Below, in pieces: positions 1 to 10,567 of a stretch of DNA of 64,000 nt. This DNA is from an uncultured Alphaproteobacteria bacterium. GTDB taxonomy: Bacteria; Pseudomonadota; Alphaproteobacteria; RF32; CAG-239. The notes beneath the pieces are model-generated. The model had not been told where the DNA came from. It was given only the letters and a program-made list of their open reading frames with translations, and ran no database searches. Position 1 is the first letter of the stretch, and the number at the start of each line of letters is the position of its first letter. The translations under genes were made by a program, and so were the position numbers. Where the stretch lies: contig CALXWE010000003.1 in NCBI GenBank assembly GCA_944392295.1, positions 1-64,000 on the forward strand, in the 5' to 3' direction.

Positions 1-17
1 TTATGATTTCGTTTAAA
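1..17 (+). promoter_or_regulatory. Conserved pilin-family upstream box (5' part cut by window edge)
   Basis: The first 17 bases are the end of a box that recurs upstream of three other pilin-like genes (near 10500, 19164 and 21663). It ends in TTATGATTTCGTTTAAA, and 33 nt separate it from the ATG at 51. The A-tract that precedes the box in the other copies lies outside the window. A promoter or regulator-binding role is inferred from conservation and fixed spacing. Confidence 0.7.
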
Positions 18-50
18 TGCCTTTAACAAAACAAACTTGGATGTTTTTAG

Positions 51-671
51 ATGAAATTTAATGAACTTGGTCGGTCAATGGTTGAAATGTTAGGAGTATT
101 GGCGATAATTGGGGTTTTATCCGTTGGCGCTCTATCCGGCTATAACAAAGCCATGTTTAAATACAAGCTCAACAAACAAGCCGAACAAATTTCTACCATA
201 TTCAACAACATGCTCATAGAACACGATAAACTAAAACACTCTTTTACCTCCCCTCAATATCAAAATGATATTACCTCAACCATTCTGGCTATGAATATCG
301 TATCGCCTGAAATGCTCAATTCTCAGCATACTAAAGTAATTGACATTTTTAATAATGAATACCGCATAAGCTATGGTACAGACGGAATAAAAAGGATAAA
401 CTATTCAATAGTTTTTAACAATGTGAAGGACTATGCTTTCACTGAGCAATGCATAAATGTCTATAATACATTAAAAGAGTTTTCTTCTTACCTATGGTTT
501 ATTCAGTTATCATCTACGCCACGTATTTACGGCGACGCCTTTTGCGAGAGGTATACAACCCCCGAATATTGCCTAAAAAACCAAAAACTTACCGATTTTG
601 AAAAAACTTGTAGCACTATGCATAACTCAGGGATACAACGTTCTATATTAAGTATCAACTGGACTTTGTAA
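51..671 (+). CDS. Pilin-like protein with type IV prepilin signal, family copy A
   Basis: This 206-residue protein has a 7-residue leader (MKFNELG) followed by RSMVE and a hydrophobic stretch ending near residue 30. That fits a class III (type IV prepilin) signal: cleavage after Gly7, and Glu at position +5 of the mature chain. The rest is a predicted soluble domain with cysteines near its C-terminus, including GDAFC, YCLKN and KTC. Three further family members lie in this window, and all share the N-terminus and the upstream box. It stands alone as a single-gene unit and ends at a bidirectional terminator shared with tuf. Family membership is clear. Whether it forms a pilus, a pseudopilus or something else is unknown, because no assembly ATPase or prepilin peptidase gene is present here. 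Confidence 0.85.
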   Translation: MKFNELGRSMVEMLGVLAIIGVLSVGALSGYNKAMFKYKLNKQAEQISTIFNNMLIEHDKLKHSFTSPQYQNDITSTILAMNIVSPEMLNSQHTKVIDIFNNEYRISYGTDGIKRINYSIVFNNVKDYAFTEQCINVYNTLKEFSSYLWFIQLSSTPRIYGDAFCERYTTPEYCLKNQKLTDFEKTCSTMHNSGIQRSILSINWTL

Positions 672-713
672 TTATCACCACGTATTAAAATTTTTAATTT
701 GCACTTTGATTAC

Positions 714-749
714 AAAAAAAACACTCTCATTACTGAGAGTGTTTTTTTA
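714..749. terminator. Bidirectional terminator, pilin copy A / tuf
   Basis: A perfect 9-bp stem (ACACTCTCA / TGAGAGTGT, 721-742) with a 4-nt loop has A/T runs on both sides. It lies between two convergent genes, so it can stop transcription from either direction. Confidence 0.9.
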
Positions 750-777
750 CTTAACAATTCCGATAAGTTTATAAATC

Positions 778-1968
778 TTACTTCAAGATTTTAGAAACTA
801 CACCGGCACCTACTGTGTGACCGCCTTCACGAATAGCAAAACGTAAACCTTCGTTCATAGCAATCGGGTGAATCAATTTTGCTGTCATTGTGATGTTATC
901 ACCAGGCATTACCATCTCGGTTCCTTCAGGTAATTCAATCGAACCGGTTACGTCCGTTGTACGGAAGTAGAATTGAGGACGGTAGTTAGAGAAGAACGGA
1001 GTATGACGTCCACCTTCTTCTTTAGTCAAAATGTAGCATTCACAGGTAAATTCTGTGTGAGGTGTAATGGAGCCAGGAGCTGCCAATACTTGACCACGTT
1101 CTACTTCTTCTCTCTTGGTGCCACGCAACAATACACCAATGTTATCGCCGGCTTCACCTTCATCCAACAACTTACGGAACATTTCAATACCGGTACATGT
1201 TGTCTTTTGGGTCGGCTTAATACCTACGATTTCAATTTCATCGCCTACTTTGATTACACCGCGTTCTACACGTCCGGTTACCACTGTACCACGACCGGAA
1301 ATTGAGAATACGTCTTCAATCGGCATCAAGAACGGTTTGTCCTTCGGACGATCAGGTTGCGGAATGTAGTTGTCTACGGCGTTCATCAATTCAATGATAG
1401 AATCGTGACCAATCTTCGGATCGCCGTTTTCCAATACGGCCAAAGCACTTCCTTTAATAATCGGAATCTCATCTCCAGGGAAACCGTAAGAGGTTAACAA
1501 ATCTCTGATTTCCATCTCTACCAATTCCAATAACTCAGGATCATCTACTTGGTCTACTTTGTTCATGTATACAACAATTGCCGGTACACCTACTTGACGT
1601 GCAAGCAAAATGTGCTCACGAGTTTGCGGCATCGGACCATCTGCTGCACTTACTACCAATATTGCTCCATCCATTTGGGCTGCACCGGTAATCATGTTCT
1701 TTACATAGTCAGCGTGGCCGGGGCAGTCTACGTGCGCGTAGTGACGGTTTGCTGTTTCATATTCTACGTGTGAGGTGGAAATGGTAATACCACGGGCTTT
1801 CTCTTCAGGAGCTTTATCAATTTGATCATATGCTGTGAAGTTTGCTCCGCCTTGTTCTGCCAATACTTTGGTGATGGCGGCTGTTAATGTTGTTTTTCCG
1901 TGGTCTACGTGACCAATCGTTCCTATGTTGCAGTGCGGCTTGCTCCGCTCAAATTTCTCTTTTGCCAT
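778..1968 (-). CDS. tuf: Elongation factor Tu
   Basis: This GTPase delivers aminoacyl-tRNA to the ribosomal A site. It is 396 residues, full length for the family. The P-loop GHVDHGKT is at residues 19-26, the switch II motif DCPGH near 80-85 and the NKVD specificity motif near 136-139, followed by the two beta-barrel domains. It is the last gene of the str operon, 75 nt after fusA, and that gap holds a hairpin. A strong terminator follows, so the operon does not continue into the S10 ribosomal cluster as it does in many bacteria. Confidence 0.99.
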   Translation of the reverse strand: MAKEKFERSKPHCNIGTIGHVDHGKTTLTAAITKVLAEQGGANFTAYDQIDKAPEEKARGITISTSHVEYETANRHYAHVDCPGHADYVKNMITGAAQMDGAILVVSAADGPMPQTREHILLARQVGVPAIVVYMNKVDQVDDPELLELVEMEIRDLLTSYGFPGDEIPIIKGSALAVLENGDPKIGHDSIIELMNAVDNYIPQPDRPKDKPFLMPIEDVFSISGRGTVVTGRVERGVIKVGDEIEIVGIKPTQKTTCTGIEMFRKLLDEGEAGDNIGVLLRGTKREEVERGQVLAAPGSITPHTEFTCECYILTKEEGGRHTPFFSNYRPQFYFRTTDVTGSIELPEGTEMVMPGDNITMTAKLIHPIAMNEGLRFAIREGGHTVGAGVVSKILK

Positions 1969-2005
1969 TTTAAATTAACTCCAAAATTAATTAATCTCAA
2001 AACAA

Positions 2006-2035
2006 GTTCAAGGACGGGGCAAACCGCCCTTGAAC
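2006..2035 (-). promoter_or_regulatory. Hairpin in the fusA-tuf spacer
   Basis: GTTCAAGG and CCTTGAAC (2006-2013 and 2028-2035) pair, and an inner CGG/CCG pair sits in a G/C-rich loop. Read on the minus strand the stem is followed by TTGTTTTGAG, which is only weakly U-rich. It could be a leaky attenuator or a processing/stability element that sets tuf expression apart from fusA. The structure is visible; its role is inferred. Confidence 0.5.
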
Positions 2036-2043
2036 GAATTTAA

Positions 2044-4119
2044 TTAAGCGTTTTTGCTTTTAATTGTATCTGCGATTTCTCTCGGAACTTCAGAATAGTG
2101 ATCAAAGATCATCGTAAACTGAGCACGTCCCTGAGACAAAGAACGCAAAGTATTTACATAACCAAACATATTGGCCAAAGGTACAAATGCATCAACAACA
2201 CGAGCATTACCTCTTTGGTCCATACCGTTTACCAAACCACGACGAGAGTTCAAGTCGCCGATAATATCTCCCATATATTCTTCAGGAGTAACAACTTCAA
2301 CTTTCATAATCGGCTCTAACAAACGCGGATCTGCTTGACGCATACCTTCACGGAAAGCAGCACGAGCAGCAATTTCAAAGCACATTACGTTAGAGTCAAC
2401 TTCGTGATAAGCACCATCATACAGGTTGCAACGAACACCGGTAACCGGATATCCTGCGATTACACCGCTTTCCATGGCGCTTCTTAAACCTTTTTCAACA
2501 CCGGGGATATATTCCTTCGGAACATTACCGCCGACAACCGTATTGATAAATTCAAATCCGGTATGATCTTCAGTCGGTTCAAACTTAATTTTAACACGAG
2601 CGAACTGACCTGCACCACCTGATTGTTTCTTGTGGGTATATTCGATATCACAAGGTTTGGTGATAGTTTCACGGTAAGCTACTTGAGGCTCACCCACATT
2701 AGCTTCAACCTTAAATTCACGTTTCAAACGATCAACGATAATTTCAAGGTGTAATTCACCCATACCTTTAATAATGGTCTGACCGCTTTCAGGATCGGAA
2801 GAAACCTTAAATGACGGATCTTCCATGGCCAAACGCGACAAAGCCAAGCCCATTTTTTCAACATCGGCTTTAGTTTTCGGTTCAACGGCCAATTCAATAA
2901 CCGGATCCGGGAATTCCATATTTTCTAAAACAATCGGATGAGCCGAATCGCATAAGGTATCACCGGTAGTGGTATCTTTCAAACCTGCCAAAGCGATAAT
3001 ATCGCCGGCATAAGCTTCCTTCAAGTCATCACGTTTGTTAGCGTGCATCAACAACATACGACCGATACGTTCTTTTTTATCTTTAACCGAGTTGTAAATG
3101 TAGGTACCGGCATTCATAACGCCCGAATAAATACGGGTAAATGTCAAAGAACCTACGAATGGGTCGTTCATAATCTTGAAAGCCAACGCTGCTAAAGGCT
3201 CATTATCACTCGGGTGACGAACAATAACTTCATCTGTTCCGGGTTTAACACCTTCAATAGCCGGAATATCCATAGGTGACGGCAAATAATCAACAACTGC
3301 GTCCAATAAAGGTTGAACACCCTTGTTTTTGAAAGCCGTACCGCAGAATACAGGAACAAAATCCTGAGCCAATGTACCCTTACGGATGCATTTTTTAAGA
3401 GTATCTATCGATACTTCTTTACCTTCCAAGTAATCTTCCATGGCGTTTTCATCTTGTTCAACAGCCATTTCCACCAACTTAGCGTGATATTCTTCAGCTT
3501 TTTCTTTCAAATCAGCCGGAATTTCTTGCTCTTCAATCGGAGAATCAGCGGTATCGCCGGTATAGATGATGGCCTTCATTTTCAACAAATCAACCACACC
3601 TCTGAAGTTAGCTTCAGCGCCTACCGGCAACTGCATAGCCATCGGGCGAGCACCCAAACGGTCAACAATCATATCTAAACAGCGATAGAAGTTAGCACCG
3701 ATTCTGTCCATTTTATTGCAGAAGCAAATACGCGGAACGCCATACTTATCAGCCTGACGCCATACGGTTTCGGATTGCGGTTCAACACCGGCAACCGAGT
3801 CAAATACGGTAATGGCACCGTCCAAAACACGCAAAGAGCGCTCTACCTCAACGGTAAAGTCAACGTGTCCGGGAGTATCAATAATGTTAATACGGTGTCC
3901 TTTCCAGTAGCAGGTAGTAGCTGCTGAGGTAATGGTAATACCACGCTCTTGCTCTTGCTCCATCCAGTCCATGGTAGCAGCGCCATCATGAACTTCACCG
4001 ATTTTGTGAGATATACCTGTGTAGTACAGAATACGTTCCGTAGTAGTTGTTTTACCGGCATCAATATGAGCCATGATACCGATATTTCTATACATTTCCA
4101 ATTTATGTGTACGAGGCAT
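2044..4119 (-). CDS. fusA: Elongation factor G
   Basis: This translocase GTPase moves tRNA and mRNA on the ribosome and helps recycle ribosomes. It is 691 residues, full length. The P-loop AHIDAGKT starts near residue 17, DTPGHVDF is near 80-90 and NKMD near 135, followed by the family's domain II-V sequence through to an intact C-terminus. It lies between rpsG (18-nt gap upstream) and tuf in the standard str operon order. Confidence 0.99.
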   Translation of the reverse strand: MPRTHKLEMYRNIGIMAHIDAGKTTTTERILYYTGISHKIGEVHDGAATMDWMEQEQERGITITSAATTCYWKGHRINIIDTPGHVDFTVEVERSLRVLDGAITVFDSVAGVEPQSETVWRQADKYGVPRICFCNKMDRIGANFYRCLDMIVDRLGARPMAMQLPVGAEANFRGVVDLLKMKAIIYTGDTADSPIEEQEIPADLKEKAEEYHAKLVEMAVEQDENAMEDYLEGKEVSIDTLKKCIRKGTLAQDFVPVFCGTAFKNKGVQPLLDAVVDYLPSPMDIPAIEGVKPGTDEVIVRHPSDNEPLAALAFKIMNDPFVGSLTFTRIYSGVMNAGTYIYNSVKDKKERIGRMLLMHANKRDDLKEAYAGDIIALAGLKDTTTGDTLCDSAHPIVLENMEFPDPVIELAVEPKTKADVEKMGLALSRLAMEDPSFKVSSDPESGQTIIKGMGELHLEIIVDRLKREFKVEANVGEPQVAYRETITKPCDIEYTHKKQSGGAGQFARVKIKFEPTEDHTGFEFINTVVGGNVPKEYIPGVEKGLRSAMESGVIAGYPVTGVRCNLYDGAYHEVDSNVMCFEIAARAAFREGMRQADPRLLEPIMKVEVVTPEEYMGDIIGDLNSRRGLVNGMDQRGNARVVDAFVPLANMFGYVNTLRSLSQGRAQFTMIFDHYSEVPREIADTIKSKNA

Positions 4120-4137
4120 TTGCTTAAACCCTTATAC

Positions 4138-4991
<854 letters not shown>

Positions 4992-5027
4992 CACAAATTT
5001 CCTTAAAGTTTAAATTTTAACACAAAT

Positions 5028-5062
5028 CACTTGCTTGAAAAGAGTCCCCCTTCAAGCAAGTG
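5028..5062 (-). promoter_or_regulatory. Strong hairpin at the 5' end of the str operon transcript
   Basis: A perfect 12-bp stem (CACTTGCTTGAA / TTCAAGCAAGTG) closes an 11-nt loop between the predicted promoter and rpsL. The predicted transcription start is near 5061, so the stem would form the very 5' end of the mRNA. No U-run follows it, so it does not look like a terminator. An mRNA-protecting 5' stem or an autoregulatory site is inferred. Confidence 0.6.
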
Positions 5063-5067
5063 AACGC

Positions 5068-5096
5068 ATACTAACTTCAACACCCCAATATGTCAA
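5068..5096 (-). promoter_or_regulatory. Sigma-70-type promoter of the str operon
   Basis: On the minus strand TTGACA (5096-5091) and TAGTAT (5073-5068) are separated by exactly 17 bases. The match to the housekeeping consensus is strong, as expected for a highly expressed ribosomal operon. Confidence 0.8.
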
Positions 5097-5176
5097 GCAC
5101 TTTTTATGTAAAAAAGCGTTCAAAAATTACTAAACTCACCCAATACAAATTTATTTAAAATCAAGATTATAAAAAG

Positions 5177-5206
5177 AAAAAGCTCTTCCTTTCAAGAAGA
5201 GCTTTT
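5177..5206 (-). terminator. rpsA terminator
   Basis: An 11-bp stem (AAAAGCTCTTC / GAAGAGCTTTT) lies just downstream of the rpsA stop. On the minus strand it continues into CTTTTTATAA. Confidence 0.85.
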
Positions 5207-5230
5207 GCTGCATTAAATTGTCAAAAACAA

Positions 5231-6919
5231 TTAAGATGCACTTTTCTTCAGAGCTTCACCCAAAGCATCGCCCAAAGAAGAACCTGAAGCATTAGCTGCG
5301 GAATATTCTTCCAAAGCTTTCTTTTCTTCTTCGATTTCCAATGCTTTTACGGATACACCCAATTTACCGTTCTTCTTATCGACTGAAGTGATTTTGGCTT
5401 CCAAAACCTGACCTTCATGATAATCTTCCGGATTTTGAGCTGCTTTATCTTTTGACAAATCAGCTTTTTTAATGGTAGCGGCAATGCCTTCAACTTCAAC
5501 ATTAACGCCTTTATCATCGGTACTTACAACAACAGCTTTAACAACATCGCCTTTCTTTAAGTTTTCTAAAGCTAAAGCGGCATTATTTTCAGCCATTTGC
5601 TTAATACCCAAGCTGATGCGTTCTTTTTCAACATCAACATCAATGATTTTAGCGGTAATATCTTGACCTTTGGCATAATCTTTAACTGCCTCTTCGCCGG
5701 TTTTACCCCAAGCGATATCAGACAAGTGAATCATACCGTCGATTTCATCTGTTAAGCCGACAAACAAACCAAATTCGGTAATATTTTTAATTTTGCCTTC
5801 AATAACAGATCCGACCGGATGCTCTTCAATGTAAGCAGCCCAAGGATTCGGAGTGCATTGTTTAATACCGAGGCTGATTCTTCTCTTTTCAGGATCAACT
5901 TCCAAAACTTTAACTTGAACTTCTTCAGAAGTAGAAACAATCTTGCCGGGGTGAACGTTTTTACGTGTCCAGCTCATTTCGGAAACGTGAACCAAACCTT
6001 CAATACCGTCTTCTAATTCAACAAATGCACCGTAATCGGTAATATTTGTAACTTTACCGGTGTAAACCTCGCCAACTTTATACTTATCGGCAACAGATTG
6101 CCAAGGATCATTTTCAAGTTGTTTCATACCGAGGCTAATTCTCTGAGTATCTTCATTGAATTTGATAACCTGAACTTTAACTGTTTGTCCAACAGACAAC
6201 AATTCAGCAGGATGATTAATTCTCTTCCAAGAGATATCGGTAACGTGCAACAAGCCGTCAACACCGCCCAAATCGATAAATGCACCGTAATCGGTAATGT
6301 TTTTAACAATACCATCCAATACGGCACCTTCTTTGATGGTGTCAATTAACTCAGCACGAGCTTCAGCTCTGGTTTCTTCCAAAACAACACGACGAGAAAC
6401 AACGATATTGCCTCTTACTCTATCCATTTTCAAAATTTGGAAAGGTTGAGAAATACCCATTAAAGGAGTAATATCTCTAATCGGGCGGATATCAATTTGT
6501 GAGCCGGGCAAGAAAGCAATAGCACCGTTCAAATCAACGGTAAATCCGCCTTTAACACGACCGAAGATAACACCGTTTACACGTTGTCCTGCATTCATGG
6601 CAGCTTCTAATTCGGCCCAAGCTTCTTCACGACGAGCTTTTTCACGAGAAAGAACGATATTGCCGTCTTTATCTTCATAACGATCAACCAAAACCTCAAC
6701 TTGATCGCCTACTTTCAATTCCGGATTTTGACCGAATTCACGAAGCGGAATTCTGCCTTCGGATTTTAAGCCGACGTCAACGGTTACGTAATCGTCATCA
6801 ATTTTAATGATTGTACCCTTTACAACGGAACCGACAATACCTTTATCGCCGAATTGTTCATTAAGAAGAGCTTCAAAACTTTCAGTTGTTTCGGGAGCTT
6901 TAAATTCTGTATTTGTCAT
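5231..6919 (-). CDS. rpsA: 30S ribosomal protein S1
   Basis: S1 binds and unfolds mRNA on the 30S subunit. The protein has about 562 residues with six S1 (OB-fold) repeats. The repeat signature GAFIDLGGVDGLLHVTDISW and its relatives recur near residues 205, 290 and 375, and earlier, more diverged copies lie in the first 180 residues. The start at 6919 (MTNTEFKAPETT) is preferred over a TTG at 6937, because the extra six residues have no family support. No clear Shine-Dalgarno site precedes it, which is also typical of rpsA in Escherichia coli. Confidence 0.97.
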   Translation of the reverse strand: MTNTEFKAPETTESFEALLNEQFGDKGIVGSVVKGTIIKIDDDYVTVDVGLKSEGRIPLREFGQNPELKVGDQVEVLVDRYEDKDGNIVLSREKARREEAWAELEAAMNAGQRVNGVIFGRVKGGFTVDLNGAIAFLPGSQIDIRPIRDITPLMGISQPFQILKMDRVRGNIVVSRRVVLEETRAEARAELIDTIKEGAVLDGIVKNITDYGAFIDLGGVDGLLHVTDISWKRINHPAELLSVGQTVKVQVIKFNEDTQRISLGMKQLENDPWQSVADKYKVGEVYTGKVTNITDYGAFVELEDGIEGLVHVSEMSWTRKNVHPGKIVSTSEEVQVKVLEVDPEKRRISLGIKQCTPNPWAAYIEEHPVGSVIEGKIKNITEFGLFVGLTDEIDGMIHLSDIAWGKTGEEAVKDYAKGQDITAKIIDVDVEKERISLGIKQMAENNAALALENLKKGDVVKAVVVSTDDKGVNVEVEGIAATIKKADLSKDKAAQNPEDYHEGQVLEAKITSVDKKNGKLGVSVKALEIEEEKKALEEYSAANASGSSLGDALGEALKKSAS

Positions 6920-7028
6920 TATTAAATAAATTTTCAAAAAAATGCCGGACCTTCTTTACAAAAGAAGCGGACTTGCACGAAAAAAATCTTAAAAGTGCGT
7001 GCCTCACCAATTTTTAAGATTAGATTGA

Positions 7029-7056
7029 TTTATACACGTAAATAATTATTTTTCAA
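7029..7056 (-). promoter_or_regulatory. Probable rpsA promoter
   Basis: TTGAAA (7056-7051) and TATAAA (7034-7029) on the minus strand are 16 bases apart. A leader of about 100 nt follows before rpsA. The leader contains small inverted repeats (CTTCTTT / AAAGAAG and GCACG / CGTGC) whose meaning is not clear. Confidence 0.6.
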
Positions 7057-7156
7057 GTTAATTTTAAACTTTTTTTAAAAAATATTCATTATCTCGAAAA
7101 CATCTGTTATTCAGAACAAAAAACTCATCCAACCCTTTATTTTTCGGAGAAAATAT

Positions 7157-7753
7157 ATGTTAAACTTAAGCCTTCGTGAATTTTTGAGTGCTTTCATCGT
7201 TTTATTTGCCATAATCGATATAATCGGCACGGCTCCGATTATTATTGACTTACGCAAAAAAGGCAAAAGAGTTAGCGCATCTCGAGCCAGTTTAATTTCC
7301 TTAATTGTCTTTATCGGCTTTTTCTATGTTGGTGAAGGATTTTTAAGATTATTTAACTTAGATATCTCATCATTTGCCGTTGCCGGTTCCATAATTATTT
7401 TCGCTCTGGCCATGGAAATGATACTTGATATTCAGATTTTCAGAGACAGCCCAGATTTACCTAAAGATGCTACCATTACCCCGGTTGTGTTTCCGCTCAT
7501 TGTCGGAGCCGGATCTTTAACAACTCTTTTATCAATCAGAGCTCAATATCAAGATATAAACATTTTACTGGCCGTTATCGCCAATATGATTGTAGTCTTT
7601 TTAGTAATAACCTTAGCTAAGCGCTTTGAAAAAATCTTAGCCCCCGGAGTAATTTACATTTTTCAAAAACTATTTGGAATTATATTACTGGCCATTTCGG
7701 TTAAGTTATTTATTACCAATTTATCATTACTTATTAAAGAGATAGGTTATTAA
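7157..7753 (+). CDS. MarC family inner-membrane protein
   Basis: This 198-residue, very hydrophobic protein has about six membrane helices. The N-terminal LSLREFLSAFIVLFAIIDI and the segment around GTAPI match the MarC/UPF0056 family of integral membrane proteins. The family's biochemical role is unsettled; an early link to multiple antibiotic resistance was not upheld. It is a single-gene unit with TTCGGAGAAAATAT upstream and its own terminator. Confidence 0.88.
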   Translation: MLNLSLREFLSAFIVLFAIIDIIGTAPIIIDLRKKGKRVSASRASLISLIVFIGFFYVGEGFLRLFNLDISSFAVAGSIIIFALAMEMILDIQIFRDSPDLPKDATITPVVFPLIVGAGSLTTLLSIRAQYQDINILLAVIANMIVVFLVITLAKRFEKILAPGVIYIFQKLFGIILLAISVKLFITNLSLLIKEIGY

Positions 7754-7766
7754 CCAACACAACCAT

Positions 7767-7799
7767 AAAAAAGCTCCGTCTTATTTAGGCGGAGTTTTT
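7767..7799 (+). terminator. Terminator after the MarC-family gene
   Basis: A 7-bp stem (CTCCGTC / GGCGGAG, one G-U pair) is followed by GTTTTTC. Confidence 0.75.
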
Positions 7800-7820
7800 C
7801 ATTAGGTTAAGCAAGATATG

Positions 7821-7847
7821 AAAAACCCGCATTACAACAGCGGGCTT
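7821..7847 (-). terminator. rpmJ terminator
   Basis: The stem CCCGC / GCGGG is followed on the minus strand by TTTTTCAT, 45 nt past the rpmJ stop. Confidence 0.75.
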
Positions 7848-7891
7848 AATCTTAATCTAAACAAAACTTAAGGAGCAAAATCTCAAAAACA

Positions 7892-8017
7892 TTAACCTTG
7901 ACGGCATTTCATTTTCGGATTTTTCTTGTTGATTACGTAAACACGACCTTTACGACGAACCAACTTACAGTCCTTATCACGAACTTTCTTAGATTTCAAA
8001 GAGCTATAGCATTTCAT
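7892..8017 (-). CDS. rpmJ: 50S ribosomal protein L36
   Basis: This is a 41-residue basic protein beginning [17 protein letters not shown] and ending CRQG. It matches the short alphaproteobacterial L36 type, including the [11 protein letters not shown] block. L36 helps fold 23S rRNA near the peptidyl-transferase side of the 50S subunit. The four-ligand zinc ribbon of the classical form (CxxC...CxxxxH) is absent. The three cysteines present (positions 3, 17 and 38) are not in that pattern. It stands alone rather than in the spc operon, as is usual for this type. Confidence 0.95.
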   Translation of the reverse strand: MKCYSSLKSKKVRDKDCKLVRRKGRVYVINKKNPKMKCRQG

Positions 8018-8174
8018 TTTTCTTATTCCTTTTCATTACAGTTGAGCGCAAGTTATGCTAAATCAAAATAAATGTCAACCCTATTTTTGCATTTTTCTTA
8101 AAAAAATTAAATTAATTGCTTTTTTACTTATTATCTGTATAATGCAAAGCAATGTTAAAACAAGGAAAAGAAAG

Positions 8175-8705
8175 ATGAAAAAAAACGTTTTATTTATGCT
8201 GCTTACACTCCTTGCCGGTACCGCTCATGCCGAAGGTGTCAGTTATATTGAAGAAATGCAGTCATTAGGAGCTGTATCCGGTCAAGGTTTAGCCTGCGAA
8301 GCCAAAAAATATGATACATTTGAGCTTTTGGCCAGAGCAATTATGATATCAAAAGCATCATCAAATGCCGAACAGGAAAAGGGTATGCAGGCTTATAATG
8401 AATATAAAGCCAATGCCTTTATCTCTAAAATGAAAGATGGTTTTGCCGACTGTAAAAATATTGCCAATGCTTTTGACAAGCAAGGAATTTTTAAGGCAAC
8501 ACTATACGGCAACGGCACCATAAAGATGCCCGACGGTACAATTATAAAACCTCGTCACGCTTATGATGCAACATTAGTATATAAAAAAGAGCCTAACGCT
8601 CGTAAAAAATACATAGATATGTATCAAAAACAAACCAAAAAAATCCACAGCGATCCGGCTTATCAAAAAGCCTTACGCGAACGTCAAATGCAAGACGGAT
8701 TTTAA
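8175..8705 (+). CDS. Small secreted protein, function unknown
   Basis: The ATG at 8175 has AAGGAAAAG upstream and gives a clear signal peptide (two lysines, hydrophobic core, AHA just before the predicted cleavage after residue 20). A longer reading frame starting at 8055 would bury that signal. The mature chain of about 155 residues is charged and soluble, with two cysteines (LACEAK and FADCKN) that could form a disulfide in the periplasm. The C-terminal half is rich in lysine and tyrosine. I recognise no family. Confidence 0.75.
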   Translation: MKKNVLFMLLTLLAGTAHAEGVSYIEEMQSLGAVSGQGLACEAKKYDTFELLARAIMISKASSNAEQEKGMQAYNEYKANAFISKMKDGFADCKNIANAFDKQGIFKATLYGNGTIKMPDGTIIKPRHAYDATLVYKKEPNARKKYIDMYQKQTKKIHSDPAYQKALRERQMQDGF

Positions 8706-8750
8706 TTTAAGTACATTGCTCAATAATTAAACAATACGGAGAATTTATAA

Positions 8751-10430
8751 ATGCCCGCATATCAGTATGTTTTTGTAATGCAAAATTTAAGTAAAGTTTT
8801 TCCCGGAGGCAAAGAATTGTTCAAGGGAATAACTTTATCATTTTTACCGGGAGCCAAAATCGGCGTTTTGGGTGTTAACGGCGCCGGTAAATCCACACTT
8901 TTAAAAATAATGGCCGGCGTTGATAAAGAGTTTAACGGTGAAGCCTGGGCGGCAGACGGAGTAAAAGTCGGATATTTGGAACAAGAACCCAAATTAGACC
9001 CATCTAAAAACGTTATGGAAAATGTTATGGACGGTTTAGGCGAAGTTCGCGACTTGTTAGCCGAATTTGAAGCGGTATCTGCCAAATTTGCCGAACCGAT
9101 GAGCGATGACGAAATGAACGCTCTTATTGAAAAGCAAGCCGAATTACAAGAAAAAATAGATGCTTGCAACGGTTGGGACTTAGAGCGCACCATTCAAATA
9201 GCCATGGATGCCTTGCGCTGTCCGCCGGCGGATGCCGATGTTACCAAACTCTCGGGCGGTGAAAAAAGACGTGTCGCTTTATGTCGTTTATTATTGCAAA
9301 AACCCGATATGCTGCTGTTAGACGAACCGACCAACCACTTAGATGCAGAATCCGTGGCATGGTTGGAACAACATTTAAAAGATTATAAAGGAACGGTAGT
9401 TATGGTAACTCACGACCGTTACTTCTTAGACAACGTAACCGGTTGGATTTTAGAGCTTGACCGTGGACAAGGTATTCCTTATGAAGGCAATTATTCATCA
9501 TGGCTAGAGCAAAAACAAAAACGCTTAGAGCAAGAAGCACGTGAAGAAACGGCTCGTCAAAAAACTTTAGCCAATGAATTGGAGTGGATACAAAAAAATC
9601 CCAAAGCTCGTCAAGCTAAATCTAAAGCACGTATCAATGCCTATGATGAGTTATTATCCCAAGCCACCAAAGATAAAATTACCCATGCTTACATTAATAT
9701 CCCCATGACTGAACGTTTGGGCGACTTGGTAATTGAGGCTAATCATATAAGTAAAGCCTTCGGTGACAGAGTTTTGATAGATGATTTATCTTTTAAGATT
9801 CCCAAGGGTGCGATTGTCGGTATAATCGGACCTAACGGAGCCGGAAAGACAACTTTATTTAAGATGATAACCGGACAAGAGAAGCCCGATTCCGGAGAGA
9901 TAAGGATAGGCGAAACCGTAGATTTAGGATATGTTGACCAAACCCGAGACGAATTAAACTCCAATAAGACGGTATGGGAAGAAATTTCCGACGGTTTGGA
10001 TATTATAGAGCTCGGTAAAAAGCAAATGCCGTCCCGCGCCTATGTCGGACAATTTAACTTTAAGGGTTCAGACCAGCAAAAGAAAGTCGGACAATTATCG
10101 GGCGGTGAGCGTAACCGTGTACACTTAGCCAAGATGTTAAGAAAAGGAGCCAACGTGATTTTGCTTGACGAACCGACTAACGACTTGGATGTTGATACAT
10201 TACGTTCTTTAGAAGAAGGTATTATGAATTATCCGGGCTGTGTTTTGGTAACCTCGCACGACCGCTGGTTTTTAGACCGCTTAGCCACCCATATTTTAGC
10301 CTATGAAGATGAAGGACACGTTGAGTGGTTTGAGGGCAACTTTGAAGAATATGAAAAAGACAAGCGCCGTCGTTTAGGTGAAGAGGCGTGCCGCCCTCAC
10401 CGCCTAAAATACAAAAAGCTGGAACGATAA
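8751..10430 (+). CDS. ettA: Energy-dependent translational throttle protein EttA (ABC-F ATPase)
   Basis: ABC-F proteins bind the ribosomal E site; EttA gates entry of new 70S complexes into elongation according to the ADP/ATP ratio. The 559-residue chain carries two ABC modules and no membrane part. The first has GVNGAGKS near residue 41 and LSGGEKRR near 165; the second has GPNGAGKT near 357 and LSGGERNR near 445. Between them lies the basic coiled-coil linker (residues about 245-300). The opening [17 protein letters not shown] is typical of EttA rather than of the Uup or YheS branches. It has its own terminator. Confidence 0.96.
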   Translation: MPAYQYVFVMQNLSKVFPGGKELFKGITLSFLPGAKIGVLGVNGAGKSTLLKIMAGVDKEFNGEAWAADGVKVGYLEQEPKLDPSKNVMENVMDGLGEVRDLLAEFEAVSAKFAEPMSDDEMNALIEKQAELQEKIDACNGWDLERTIQIAMDALRCPPADADVTKLSGGEKRRVALCRLLLQKPDMLLLDEPTNHLDAESVAWLEQHLKDYKGTVVMVTHDRYFLDNVTGWILELDRGQGIPYEGNYSSWLEQKQKRLEQEAREETARQKTLANELEWIQKNPKARQAKSKARINAYDELLSQATKDKITHAYINIPMTERLGDLVIEANHISKAFGDRVLIDDLSFKIPKGAIVGIIGPNGAGKTTLFKMITGQEKPDSGEIRIGETVDLGYVDQTRDELNSNKTVWEEISDGLDIIELGKKQMPSRAYVGQFNFKGSDQQKKVGQLSGGERNRVHLAKMLRKGANVILLDEPTNDLDVDTLRSLEEGIMNYPGCVLVTSHDRWFLDRLATHILAYEDEGHVEWFEGNFEEYEKDKRRRLGEEACRPHRLKYKKLER

Positions 10431-10434
10431 TTAA

Positions 10435-10467
10435 AAAATGCCGCTTACAATTAAGCGGTATTTTTTA
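10435..10467 (+). terminator. ettA terminator
   Basis: The stem CCGCTTA / TAAGCGG with a 4-nt loop is flanked by A and T runs and lies 10 nt after the ettA stop. Confidence 0.85.
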
Positions 10468-10498
10468 CACTATTATCCCTGCCTACTCCTTTTAAAGT

Positions 10499-10534
10499 TG
10501 CAAAAAAAAAAAACGGTTTATGATTTCGTTTAAA
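10499..10534 (+). promoter_or_regulatory. Conserved pilin-family upstream box, copy B
   Basis: A run of A residues followed by CGGTTTATGATTTCGTTTAA matches the boxes at 19164 and 21663 almost base for base, and 33 nt separate it from the ATG at 10568. The preceding bases (CCTTTTAAAGTTGC) also match copy D. AAACG and CGTTT within it form a short inverted repeat with an 11-nt spacer. Confidence 0.75.
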
Positions 10535-10567
10535 TACCTTTTATTTGCATTTTTAAGGAGGATTTAG

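Noticed and set aside
973-1773. Plus-strand open frames opposite tuf
   Set aside because: They lie wholly antisense to EF-Tu, have no ribosome sites and give no sensible protein; long shadows are expected opposite a codon-biased gene.
8055-8174. Upstream extension of the small secreted protein
   Set aside because: It would bury a clear signal peptide, and the good ribosome site is directly before 8175.
8762-9193. Minus-strand open frame opposite ettA
   Set aside because: It is antisense to a certain ABC-F gene, with no start context and a serine/proline-rich translation typical of a shadow.
10500-10513. The long A-runs before the pilin genes as assembly errors
   Set aside because: The same context recurs at three independent places with nearly the same run length, so the runs are probably real, though the exact length may be uncertain.
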